Source of the DNA: Aphodosoma sp045631465
GTDB taxonomy: Bacteria > Bacteroidota > Bacteroidia > Bacteroidales > Paludibacteraceae
Assembly: GCA_045631465.1 (NCBI GenBank)
Contig: JAZQUV010000005.1
Location: 38,863 to 102,862, forward strand
DNA: 64,000 bases
Reading direction: 5' to 3'
The notes beneath the pieces are model-generated. The model saw nothing but the letters and a program-made list of their open reading frames with translations. It was not told the DNA's origin and did not search any database. A program made the position numbers and the translations under genes. Below, piece by piece: positions 1-10,400 of the stretch (the stretch's first letter is position 1; each line of letters begins with the position of its first letter).

Positions 1-1104
1 GTTAGTGTTTTGCCCTTAAAAGCGCAAAAAGGCGATCCTAATTTGGATTCGCAAAATCGTCATTATGTTACTATTTCGGTGGCAGGAGGAGCTACTGGAT
101 TTGCAATGATGCCATCGTATGGTAGTATTTTGAGTCCGGATGCTAATTTTGATGATAATAAGGATAATTTGGCAGGAGGGACTCCTGTTGTTTTGCGACC
201 AGAGGATTTGAAAATAACACCTTTTTTGGGTGGAACATTTGGTATAGGATATGAGTATCAAGGTGCGAGAGGTTTTTGGATTAGTGTAGGTTTAGAAGGT
301 CAATTGTATTCTGGAGCTTTGCATCACGAAGATAGTATCCGTCGTTTGGACCACGTGATGGATGGTAATGTAGAGACAGGTGTTGCTCCTGCAGATATAG
401 AGTATACTGTAATCAACTGGAATGAACGTCAAACAGTGGCGTCGGCGAATTTGCCTATTATGTTGGGTTATAAAGCTGCATCGGGATTTTATGGAGGTAT
501 TGGTGCAAAAGTGGGTTTTTCGCTTTACAATAAAATTAAAGGTGATTATGGTTTTGCGCACTGTAACTTGTTTTATGAGGATATGTTGGGTGCGGAGGAT
601 ATTTTTAAAGGCGTTTTGGATTTGACTGAAGTTCAATCAAAGGATAATAACTTTGTGTCTCGTCCACGAGCAGTGCCTATGTTGGAGTTTGGCTGGCAGA
701 ACCTAGAGTTGGAGATTAACAAAAGGAGTAAAATGAGATTTAAATTTGCTCTTGTAGGAGAGTGTGATGTATTGTCGGCTTATAGAAATATTAGTTCGGC
801 AGAGAGTCTTTTTGATTATAATCAACTAGAAGGTTTTAGGGTTGAGGACTTGAAGGATGCGTTTAGTAGTGTGAATTCATTCTATTCGACAATACCATTG
901 GGAATGACGCAAGCAGAGTTTAATAACTTGAAAGGACAGGGTAAATTTATTAACTATACAAAACCATCAGTACTACATGCATGGTTCGTGGGTGTGAAAG
1001 TTGCGGTAATGTTTGAAATGCCACATAGTAAATGGTGTAATTGTTGGAATAACAATGTCAGAAGACCTTGGCATAAGAAATTCAAAGATAGAGGCGTAGA
1101 GTAA
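1..1104 (+). CDS. Outer-membrane beta-barrel-like protein (5' partial)
   Basis: The reading frame is open from base 1, so the start codon and most of the signal peptide lie outside the window; the visible part begins with what looks like the tail of a signal peptide ending in KAQ. The 368 visible codons show alternating hydrophobic/polar strands rich in Gly and aromatic residues, as in outer-membrane barrels, and the C-terminus has a Cys/Trp-rich segment (CNCW) and a basic tail. It lies 22 bp before the first of three large surface-protein genes and probably shares their transcript. A role as an outer-membrane partner of those proteins, as PorP/SprF-like barrels have beside T9SS adhesins, is inference only; I do not recognise the family. 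Confidence 0.6.
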   Translation, partial: VSVLPLKAQKGDPNLDSQNRHYVTISVAGGATGFAMMPSYGSILSPDANFDDNKDNLAGGTPVVLRPEDLKITPFLGGTFGIGYEYQGARGFWISVGLEGQLYSGALHHEDSIRRLDHVMDGNVETGVAPADIEYTVINWNERQTVASANLPIMLGYKAASGFYGGIGAKVGFSLYNKIKGDYGFAHCNLFYEDMLGAEDIFKGVLDLTEVQSKDNNFVSRPRAVPMLEFGWQNLELEINKRSKMRFKFALVGECDVLSAYRNISSAESLFDYNQLEGFRVEDLKDAFSSVNSFYSTIPLGMTQAEFNNLKGQGKFINYTKPSVLHAWFVGVKVAVMFEMPHSKWCNCWNNNVRRPWHKKFKDRGVE

Positions 1105-1126
1105 AAAAAAATAGAAAAACACATAT

Positions 1127-4100
1127 ATGAGAAAATTATTTGCTTTTTTTGTTGCTTTCTGTACAATTTGTTTTGGGCTTGGTTATGCTCAAACGTCGAA
1201 TATTGTTTACCAATGTGATTTTGAGGATCCGTCAGAGCATGTTAATTGGGTGAGAAATGCGGGTAATCAAGGTCAGAAATGTGCGAATAAATGGTATTTT
1301 GGTAAACCAGGTTCGAATGGTGGAGATTATGGTCTTTTTGTGTCTAACGATAGTGTATCGAATAATTATTCGGCAAGTGCATTGTCGGTAGTGGCGTATC
1401 GTGAGGTGTTGTTGGATTCAGGACAGTATGAATTTTCGTTTGATTGGAGGGCAGCAGGATGGCAAGATTCGATTAGTGATATAGATGGATTGTATGTGTG
1501 TTGGGTGCCAATGACCAAAAACACCAACTCGTTGGCAAATGCTAATATGCCGGCGTTTCTTACGGATACGTCGGTTGTTGTGTTAGATTTTGGTAGAGGC
1601 AAAACAAAATTGTCGCAATCGTCGTGGAATACAGTAGTAGATACTATTGTTTCGGATGGTACGCCACACAAAATAGTTTTTGTGTGGCGCAATGGTGTTA
1701 ACGGTTCGTATCCTCCAGCGGCATGTATCGATAATATTTTGATTATGCCTGTAGGTTATTGCTACAAACCATATGACTTGAAACTTGAAGTGAATGATAT
1801 GGATGCAACATTCTCGTGGAACGGCGAGGCAGAGGCATATGATGTGCGTTGTTATAATGGTAGAACTAAGAAATGGAAAGAATACCAAAATGTGAGAGAT
1901 AAGCATATAGTAGTTGAAGGAGTGGAAGAGGGTATATGTACTTATTATGTGCGCTCGCGTTGTGAGGGAATTAATGGTACATGGGTTTCTATTTCACAAT
2001 TTGTATATTATCCTGGGGCACGTTGTATTGATTATATGAGTTTGAGCTCGGAAAACTGTTTTACAGGTAAGAATCCAAATAACATTGATAACAATGGTAA
2101 TCCAAGTATTTTGACTCCAGGACAGATTGATAGAGGTTATCAAAACATAGAGAGTCGTCATACCATACACTATGATATAGAAGAACGCGATCCACGCACA
2201 AATGGGCAATTGCGCACAGTGCCAGAGGGTGAGCCAGCATCGGTTCGTCTCGGAAACTGGAATACCGATGGTGAGATGGAACGAGTAGAGTATAAATATA
2301 CGGTTGATGCAGCATCGTCGGCAGTATTGATTTTGAAATATGCAGTGGTGTTGCAAGACCCAGATCATAATGAAAGATTGCAACCAAAATTTGAGCTTGA
2401 AATTTTGAAGAATGGAGCTCCTATTGATAAAAATGGTTGTGGAGAGGCTAAGTTTACTGCAGGCGCAAATACGTCGGGCGAGGGTTGGCATAAATTTGAA
2501 ACAGGATGGTGGAAAGATTGGACAACAGTGTCTATAAATTTGCGCGAGCATGATGGCGAAGAAGTTGTTGTGCGTCTAACGACTTATGACTGTGCAGAGT
2601 TAGGCCACTTTGGATATGCTTATTTTACACTTGATTGTTCTGATGGACAAATACAAAGTTCGGCTTGTGGTGATGTAGAGAATGATACGTTGTCGGGTCC
2701 AGAAGGTTTTAACTATCGTTGGTATAAGAAATCAGAACCGCACAACACATTGTGGGAAGAGCAAACATATGTAATATCAACAAAAGATACAGCAGTTTAT
2801 TGTCTTGATGTGATTCAACCAACCAATAGTGGTTGTTATTATACACTTGAAACGTCGGGTATGCAACGTTATCCAAAAGCAGATGGTGAATATCGTGCTT
2901 ATGTGGAAGAGTGTATGAATAAGGTAGCATTCACGAACAAGAGTTATGTAGAGCAAAAGAATGTTTCTAATTCAGGTTCAGAGACAACATCAGATTGTGA
3001 TATTTTGTGGGATTTTGGTGATGGTTCTACGTCATCGAATGCTAATCCTGTCCATGTTTATCCAGCGACAGGAGGTAAGTTTACAGCAACATTGAGTGCT
3101 TCGATAGGTGGCGGTAAGTGTGAAGAATTGAAAACCTTTGAGTTCGTGTTGCCAAACGTCACTGATATGCGAGACACTATTCATGCAACAGTTTGTCCTG
3201 GTGAAGGTTATAAATTAGGTGAAAATTTTTATGTTGTAACAGGTGAGTATGCCGATACAATACCAACAGAGTATGGTTGCGATAATATTACAGTGCTTTA
3301 TCTCAATGTAATGACTGCCGACACTATTTTTGATACAATATGTAGCACCGATGTGTTGATTGTTGATAATGTACAAGTTACAAAGACAGGACAATATCCA
3401 GTTAAGAGTTCGCTCGGTTGTGACTCTTTGATATATGATGTTTTGGTTAATGAGTCGTTGGTGCTTGATGTAGCAGATGTTATTTCGGTTTGTGCAACAG
3501 ACGAGAAAATTATTATTCCTTATGAACTTGTTTCTGGAGATTTGTTGGGATTTGGAATTTCTTTTGAAGATGAAGCTCTTGTTTCGGCTTCGGCAGATAG
3601 TTTGAAGCCAGAAAATATGGCTATGGTAATACCGATGATTTCGGGTGTAGAACCGAATAGATATAAAGCACGTCTTACGTTTGGAGAGTTGGCATGTGGA
3701 GCTGATGATATTGATGTGATGATTGATGTGTACTATCCAGATAGTGTGATTGCTCAACGTTGGAATGACGTCTTGGCAGTGCGTAATGATGTTTATAATG
3801 GTGGATATGAATTTGTTGAGTATCAATGGTATAAGGATGGTGTAATGATTGAAGGCGAAACATCGTCGATATTATATGTTGAGGGAGAGCTTGATTTTGA
3901 TGCAGAATATTCGGTTATGTTAACACGTGCTGATGGCGTGAAGGAGATGGTATGTGCAGTTCAGCCAACAAGATTTGACGATATTCGTGAAGGAGCAACT
4001 GTTGTATTCTCTTCATTGACACCATCTTCTGCCGAAGTTAAAGTTTCGGAATCGGCTAATGTCAGAATGTGGAATTCTATGGGCTTGTTGGTTGATGAGT

Positions 4101-4216
4101 ATAGAGTGAATGAGGGAGAAAATGTATTGTCGTTTGATATCAGAAGTGGTGTTTATTTGTTTGAATTTGTGTTCGACAATGGTGAACGTACAACAGAGAG
4201 AATCGTAATTCGTTGA
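1127..4216 (+). CDS. Large T9SS-type surface/secreted protein with Fn3 and PKD domains
   Basis: 1029 residues with a signal peptide of about 21 residues ending GYA. In order: a jelly-roll-like N-terminal domain (about 25-205); a fibronectin type III-like domain (about 212-295); a domain shared with the next gene (about 340-520, containing ASVRLGNWN); a PKD domain around 624-665 (WDFGDGS); two short repeats each ending in a GCD motif (about 690-790); and a C-terminal beta-sandwich of about 75 residues ending in basic residues, similar to T9SS type A sorting domains although the usual YPNP motif is not obvious. Probably exported and attached to or released from the cell surface. It has the same architecture as the 1070-residue protein that follows 25 bp downstream, so the pair looks like an old tandem duplication. 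No enzymatic motif was seen. Confidence 0.75.
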   Translation: MRKLFAFFVAFCTICFGLGYAQTSNIVYQCDFEDPSEHVNWVRNAGNQGQKCANKWYFGKPGSNGGDYGLFVSNDSVSNNYSASALSVVAYREVLLDSGQYEFSFDWRAAGWQDSISDIDGLYVCWVPMTKNTNSLANANMPAFLTDTSVVVLDFGRGKTKLSQSSWNTVVDTIVSDGTPHKIVFVWRNGVNGSYPPAACIDNILIMPVGYCYKPYDLKLEVNDMDATFSWNGEAEAYDVRCYNGRTKKWKEYQNVRDKHIVVEGVEEGICTYYVRSRCEGINGTWVSISQFVYYPGARCIDYMSLSSENCFTGKNPNNIDNNGNPSILTPGQIDRGYQNIESRHTIHYDIEERDPRTNGQLRTVPEGEPASVRLGNWNTDGEMERVEYKYTVDAASSAVLILKYAVVLQDPDHNERLQPKFELEILKNGAPIDKNGCGEAKFTAGANTSGEGWHKFETGWWKDWTTVSINLREHDGEEVVVRLTTYDCAELGHFGYAYFTLDCSDGQIQSSACGDVENDTLSGPEGFNYRWYKKSEPHNTLWEEQTYVISTKDTAVYCLDVIQPTNSGCYYTLETSGMQRYPKADGEYRAYVEECMNKVAFTNKSYVEQKNVSNSGSETTSDCDILWDFGDGSTSSNANPVHVYPATGGKFTATLSASIGGGKCEELKTFEFVLPNVTDMRDTIHATVCPGEGYKLGENFYVVTGEYADTIPTEYGCDNITVLYLNVMTADTIFDTICSTDVLIVDNVQVTKTGQYPVKSSLGCDSLIYDVLVNESLVLDVADVISVCATDEKIIIPYELVSGDLLGFGISFEDEALVSASADSLKPENMAMVIPMISGVEPNRYKARLTFGELACGADDIDVMIDVYYPDSVIAQRWNDVLAVRNDVYNGGYEFVEYQWYKDGVMIEGETSSILYVEGELDFDAEYSVMLTRADGVKEMVCAVQPTRFDDIREGATVVFSSLTPSSAEVKVSESANVRMWNSMGLLVDEYRVNEGENVLSFDIRSGVYLFEFVFDNGERTTERIVIR

Positions 4217-4241
4217 TATCTATAATTTAAGTTAATATTAT

Positions 4242-7200
4242 ATGAAAATGCAATATCGTAAGTTCTTAATATTCTTTTTGTTAGTGTGTTGCACTTTGAA
4301 TGTAGTGCATGCCGAAATGCTAAAAGTTCCCTATCAGTATGGATTTGAGAAGTCTGATCCAGAAGAGAATAATTGGAACTTGGAAGTAGGTCCTCTTAGT
4401 ATGTTTTGTACCGATCAATGGAAGATTGGCAACTTGGAGCATAGCGAAGGCAAGCAAGCCCTTTATATCTCTTGCGATAGAGGAAAATCGTCAAACTATG
4501 GTTCATCGCCTAATGTTGTTATAGCATCGCGAGTATTAGAACTTGAGACAGGTAACTATGATATCTCTTTCGATTGGCGAGTGTGGGGAGAAAAGGATGT
4601 GTCGGAACTATATGTGTGTGCATTGCCAGAGGGTTATGTAGCATCGGGAGGTGAGACGTTGGAATCAAATGATACGATTGGTTATTTTCCAAAAGTTTTT
4701 GCTCGTTTTATCAAAACATTGACAACTGTTGATGGAGAGAGACAAGCTTTGTCGGGAGCAACCACTTGGACTAATGCTTCATTCCAGATGAGTGTTGTTG
4801 GCGGAAGAAAAGTTCAATTGGCATTTGTTTGGGTAAATGCAAATAATGATACAACATTGTCGAGTCCATTAGGAGCATGCATCGATAATGTGCAAATCAA
4901 CTCGGCGATGTGTCCACGTCCTGAAAACTTAAGAGCAGAGGCTTCGTGTGGTGTAATTAATTTGCAATGGGATGGTGTGGCAACTAAGTATGAGTGTGGT
5001 TATAAGCGAATTGGTAAACAATTTTGGAATAATACGTACGACATCGATGGCGAAATGGCAGAACCATCGGTGACATGGGATAATATAGAAGAAGGCGCGT
5101 ATGATGTGCGAGTGCGTGCTATTTTGGACGAAGATACGAGTGCTTATGTCTATCTAAATACTGTGGTTGTTTGGTGTTCAGACAATCACTGCTTTGATTT
5201 TGTAACACTAGATAATAAAGATGTTGTTACGTGCTATGCTGGTGGTGCTATTATGTCGCCATTGGAAGATTCGACAGAATATACATTTGCACAATGTCCT
5301 CCAGTGGATTTTGGTAGCAATAGTATTCATAGTCGACATACAACCAACTGGGATCAGTCGGAAGTTGATCCACGCACAGGTAATAAATTGACATTGATTC
5401 CACCAGGAGAAATGGCATCGGTGCGTCTTGGCAACTGGAATAGTGGTGCTCAAGCAGAACGAATAACATATAAGTTTAATGTGGTGGATGACTTAGTGCT
5501 TTTGATGAAATATGCAGTGGTTCTTGAAAAACCAGGTCATGGTGAAGCTCTTGACCCTTATTTTGGTCTTGAAATTTTGCGTGAGGATGGTTCTCCTATC
5601 ACAGAAAATACGATTTGCGGTGAGGCATTTTTCTCGCCTGAAAAAGGTAAATGGAAAAAAGCAGGTAATTATGTTTATAAAGAATGGACTACAATAGGTA
5701 TTGACCTTCGTAGTTGTAAGGGCGAAAATGTCATTGTGCAATTGACAACACAAGACTGTTATAATGGAGCGCATGGTGGTTATGCTTATTTTCATTTGGA
5801 TTGTATAGACGCAGTAATCAAAAGTGATGGTTGTGAGGATATAACATTGAAGGCACCATCAGGTTTCCGCTATAATTGGTATAATTTAGACAAACCAGAA
5901 TTTAAATCAACCAAAGATTCGATTATTGTCAAAGCCGGAGACGTTTCTACATATTATTGCGAAATTAATTATATAGATACGGACGAATGTACGTTTACTT
6001 TGTCGTCATCGGTATTGCCTCATAACCCAAAAGCGGCATTCACTCCTATTTGGGAACCAAAAAATTGCAACAATATTGTTAGATTTGACAATACAAGTTA
6101 CGTGTATGCTAATGTTAATGGTGTAGATTCAATAATACCGAGCAAGAGTTGTGAGGCATATAAATGGGTGTTTGAGTATAATGGAGAAGAAACAATAACA
6201 GACTTGATAAGTCCAAGATATACAATGCCAAACGAGGGTGGTAATTTGCGTGTGAGATTGTCGGCATATCTTGGAGATACTATATGTAATGACGTTTTTG
6301 ATACTACGATTGTTGTGCCAGAGATTCATGGTCATGAAGTAGAAGCCGATAAAAGACTTTGTTATGGTACAGGTATGATTTTTGGCGAAAATTTCTTGTT
6401 TGAATCAGGAGTTTATATCGATACATTGAAAAATATATGGGGATGTGACAGTATTGTGACGCTTAATTTGTCGGTTCGTCCTCAGATAGAAGATACTTAT
6501 GCATTTGATACACTCTGTAGTAGCGAACCTTATATTATTGGTGATTATCGATTAGATTCGGCAGGTGTATACACTTTGCTATTGAGAACACAAGATGAGT
6601 TGCAATGTGATAGTGTTGTGATTCTTACTTTGGAAAAATATGACCCAATAGTTGCTAATGTTGCTGAAGAATATAGATATTCATGTGCTGACGATAGTAT
6701 GTTACTTATTGATTATACTTGTGATGAAGATGCACGACGTCCGTTTGTCTATTCTGTTGTATATGATCAAAAGGCGACAACGAATCGTTTTGTTGATAGG
6801 CATAATATAGCAATAGACTTGCAAAATCAACAGTTTGAGATTGTGTTACCCGATTCATGTCGTCCAGATAGTTATGAAGCAACCATTGTTGTGCATGATA
6901 CAATCACGGCATGTGGCGACTTGTTGATTCCTATCAAGTTCGACGTATATTATAGTTCCTCTATTATGGAACCAAAATTCAACAATTTTATCACTATTTT
7001 GGATAAGAATTCAAATGGTGGTTATGAGTTTGATGAGTATAGATGGTATAAGAATAATGAGTTGATTCCAGGCGAAGAGGATTCTTATTTATTTATCGAT
7101 GGTGATACTTTCGGTAGTGATTGTTTCTATTTAGAGTTGAAACGTAAAGATGATGGTGTAGTGATGCGAACATGCCCAATTTGTCCAGGAAATACTACTC

Positions 7201-7454
7201 CAATAGATGATGTTTATTTGTCAGAACCATCTATATCTAACACCTTAGTAGCAGGTGGACAACGTATTGTAATTGATAATTTTGGATATGGCAAAATTAA
7301 CGTATATACAGCAACAGGTCAGTTGATTAACTCAGTTGTATCTGATGGCGTTTATGTTGAATTGTCAGCACCATATGCCCCAGGTGTATATTTGTTGGAG
7401 ATGGTAACAACTACTGAAACCTTTGTAACAAAAATTATTGTAAATAGAAGATGA
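4242..7454 (+). CDS. Large T9SS-type surface/secreted protein, paralogue of the preceding gene
   Basis: 1070 residues; signal peptide about 1-25 ending VHA. The domain order repeats that of the gene upstream: jelly-roll-like region, Fn3-like domain starting near 224, the shared middle domain (again with ASVRLGNWN and a preceding SRHT motif), GCD-type repeats (GCDSIVTLNL near 735), and a C-terminal sorting-like domain (about 1000-1070) with the pattern 'I.VYTATGQLI...PGVYLLEM' typical of type A T9SS tails. Its stop overlaps the next start by 4 bp (ATGA), which supports translational coupling. Function unknown; likely a cell-surface adhesin or structural protein. Confidence 0.75.
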   Translation: MKMQYRKFLIFFLLVCCTLNVVHAEMLKVPYQYGFEKSDPEENNWNLEVGPLSMFCTDQWKIGNLEHSEGKQALYISCDRGKSSNYGSSPNVVIASRVLELETGNYDISFDWRVWGEKDVSELYVCALPEGYVASGGETLESNDTIGYFPKVFARFIKTLTTVDGERQALSGATTWTNASFQMSVVGGRKVQLAFVWVNANNDTTLSSPLGACIDNVQINSAMCPRPENLRAEASCGVINLQWDGVATKYECGYKRIGKQFWNNTYDIDGEMAEPSVTWDNIEEGAYDVRVRAILDEDTSAYVYLNTVVVWCSDNHCFDFVTLDNKDVVTCYAGGAIMSPLEDSTEYTFAQCPPVDFGSNSIHSRHTTNWDQSEVDPRTGNKLTLIPPGEMASVRLGNWNSGAQAERITYKFNVVDDLVLLMKYAVVLEKPGHGEALDPYFGLEILREDGSPITENTICGEAFFSPEKGKWKKAGNYVYKEWTTIGIDLRSCKGENVIVQLTTQDCYNGAHGGYAYFHLDCIDAVIKSDGCEDITLKAPSGFRYNWYNLDKPEFKSTKDSIIVKAGDVSTYYCEINYIDTDECTFTLSSSVLPHNPKAAFTPIWEPKNCNNIVRFDNTSYVYANVNGVDSIIPSKSCEAYKWVFEYNGEETITDLISPRYTMPNEGGNLRVRLSAYLGDTICNDVFDTTIVVPEIHGHEVEADKRLCYGTGMIFGENFLFESGVYIDTLKNIWGCDSIVTLNLSVRPQIEDTYAFDTLCSSEPYIIGDYRLDSAGVYTLLLRTQDELQCDSVVILTLEKYDPIVANVAEEYRYSCADDSMLLIDYTCDEDARRPFVYSVVYDQKATTNRFVDRHNIAIDLQNQQFEIVLPDSCRPDSYEATIVVHDTITACGDLLIPIKFDVYYSSSIMEPKFNNFITILDKNSNGGYEFDEYRWYKNNELIPGEEDSYLFIDGDTFGSDCFYLELKRKDDGVVMRTCPICPGNTTPIDDVYLSEPSISNTLVAGGQRIVIDNFGYGKINVYTATGQLINSVVSDGVYVELSAPYAPGVYLLEMVTTTETFVTKIIVNRR

Positions 7455-10400
7455 AATATATGAAATCATTGTTTAATACGATATTAGTGCTTGCATTTTG
7501 TGTTTTGTCATGTGTGAGCCTTTATGCTCAAGATAAAAACGTAATTTTATACGAAAATTTTGAGAATGGAATACCTACAACATGGACACAAGATCAACTT
7601 ATAGGTGATTATCTTTGGACCATTGAGTCGGGCGATTTGTCGTATCCCGAAGGCACAACGAGTGGCACTAAGCGTATTGCTTTTCGTAATGGTGGAAACC
7701 AAACCACAGCAAATGTCACTCGTCTTATTTTGCCAGAATTGAATTTGGCAAAATTGTTCCAACCAATTCTTTGTTTCTCGTACGCACAAGATAAATGGGC
7801 TGGCGATTGCGACACATTGCGTGTGTTGTATCGTCGTTCTCCAAATAATAAATGGGTGGTTTTGAAGACCTATGATAAATATGTGTCGGATTGGCAAAGA
7901 GATACTATCCGTTTGGTTGCAGTTACAAGTACGTATCAAATTGCATTTGAGGGGGTTGATAACCTTGGTCGTGGTATTGTGCTCGATGATATTGAAGTGC
8001 GTTCGGTGCCTAATTGTACTCAACCATTTAATCTCACTGTGAGTCAGTTGATGGGTAAATCTGTTACATTGGAGTGGGCAGGTTCTTTTGATGCGTTGAA
8101 GTATCATGTGAAAATTGCCAATAGACCATTGACACCAGAAGAGTTGTATTACGACAATTCTAAGTTTGCTGCGCTCGATCCATATTTTGCTTATTATGAG
8201 GTAGCCGGCGAAAATTATTCGTTGGATGTAAATAATCTTACACCTGCAACAAAGTATTATTTCTATGTTCAGTCGGAGTGTGTTGGCGAAAATAGTGAAT
8301 GGAGTGATTATGGTTATTTTACTACATCAGAAGTTGTTGATGTGCCTTTCTACGAATCTTTTGATTTGCCTTATATCGAGAATACAGTGTCGTATATGCC
8401 AAAATGGTATGTTGCATCATCTAATTTGGTAGTTTCGCCGTTTGTTAATACCGACCAGTTGAAGAGCAAACGTTTGAAGTATTCGCCTGATTCGACTACG
8501 GCATTGATGTTTTTTGGTAAAAACAATGATGTTGATTTTATAAACAAAGGAGCTTATACCTATGCTGTAGCACCAGAATTGAATGTCGATGATGTTAGTA
8601 AATTGCAAGTGTCGTTTTGGACTATCAATCAGACATCAAAACAAGTGTTGACCTTTGGTGCGGATTTTTGTAAGATTGTTGTTGGTGTGATGACCGACCC
8701 GTCAAACAAAAATACATTTGTGCCAGTAGACACAGTAGAGATCACCTCAGTTCAAAAGTTTGAAGAGGTATTTGTGTCGTTAGAGACATATAAAGGTAAT
8801 GGTAAATTCATTGCGTTTATGTCAGAAATCAAGGAGGGCACCAATGCTTTCGTTATTGATGATTTGACAATCGAGTATATTCCAGTAATACCTAAGGCTC
8901 AGATATCAGTAGGATTGCCATCGGCAGAGGCACTCGAGGTTAATTTTGTAGAGCAAACATCAAACTATGAGGTGATTGTATCAAATGCTCACCTCGATAC
9001 AAAGAAGATTGATACTAAGAAAGTTGTTGCTCGTGCATCGTTTACGTCTCAACCTTGTCGTATCGAAGGATTGCATCCTTGGGCAACTTATTATGTGTAT
9101 GGTCGTAATCTCACTGCGACTGACACAGGAGCTTGGAGTAATGCCGTTAATGTCTTGATGCCTGAAAAGTTGGACATAGTGCCAACAACTATATCATTTG
9201 ATATCAATACATTCGATGATGGAACTTATTATAGTCCAGGCAATTCTACATATAAAATGTGCAACGGATTGCTCTCTTTGTCGAATGGAACGACATTCCC
9301 AACATCTACTCAACAATATTGGACCGAGCCACCTAAGGCTCGTACTCCGTGGGAGTTGTCGATGGAATCATCAAAGGCAGGTATGTATCAATTGGCAGTA
9401 TTCCCAGAGCTAATAAATCCAGAAAAGACAAAAGTTAGTTTCTACGTAACTCGACATCTTATCGAGACTGCGGCATTTGCTATTGGTGTAGTTTCTGATG
9501 CCAACAATGTCGAGTCATTCCAACCAATCGACACTATCATATTGACACCACAAACAACACTTAATGAATACGTAAACTATAAATATGATTTAGGTGATTA
9601 TGATATAAATGGTCGTTTCTTTGCTATTAAAACAATGTATGACTATTGTGGTTCGTGGTCGAAAGTTTGGATCGATGATGTTCGTTTCTTTGAGAATGAA
9701 GGATGCGATGAACCTGCTAACATTGTTGCTCAAACAAGCGAAGACAAAGTTACTATCTCGTGGGACGACAATGGCGCATCGTCATGGAATGTGCTTGTTA
9801 CAACAAAAGAGTATTTGTCTGACGAAGTAGGAGGTTTGAAACCTGAAAACTATTTTGTAAAGAAAACTATAAATAAACCAACTATCACAATTAATGGTCT
9901 TGAAACAGGCGAGATAACTTATTACTATTACATTCAATCAGAATGTAGTGGTGTGTTGGGTATTTGGTCTTTGCCACAATCGTTCAAAACAGAGTGTGCT
10001 TCGCAAGAACGACTACCTTATTCAATGAATTTCGATAAAGATGCTTGGATTGCATCATCTATCTATAAGGGTTTCCCAGTGCCATGTTTGTTTACCGTGC
10101 AATCAACTCGTCAAGGCGAAGAGCCAGGTGATTTGTTCTATTATCCTTATCTTTCTACAGCACAGGCAACAACAGGCACTAAATCGCTTATGATGGCTGG
10201 TTCGGTTAAGGATAACTATAGCAGTTATATTGCGTTCCCTAAGATGAATGCAACACTCACGTCGTTGCAAATATCATTCGATATGATTGCTGATTCGGCT
10301 GCACAAGTGGTTGAAGTAGGTGTGATGTCAGACCCATTGAAAATCGAAACATTTGAAGTAGTTGCTACTGTTGCTCCTTCTGCGGCTTGGAAAAAACATG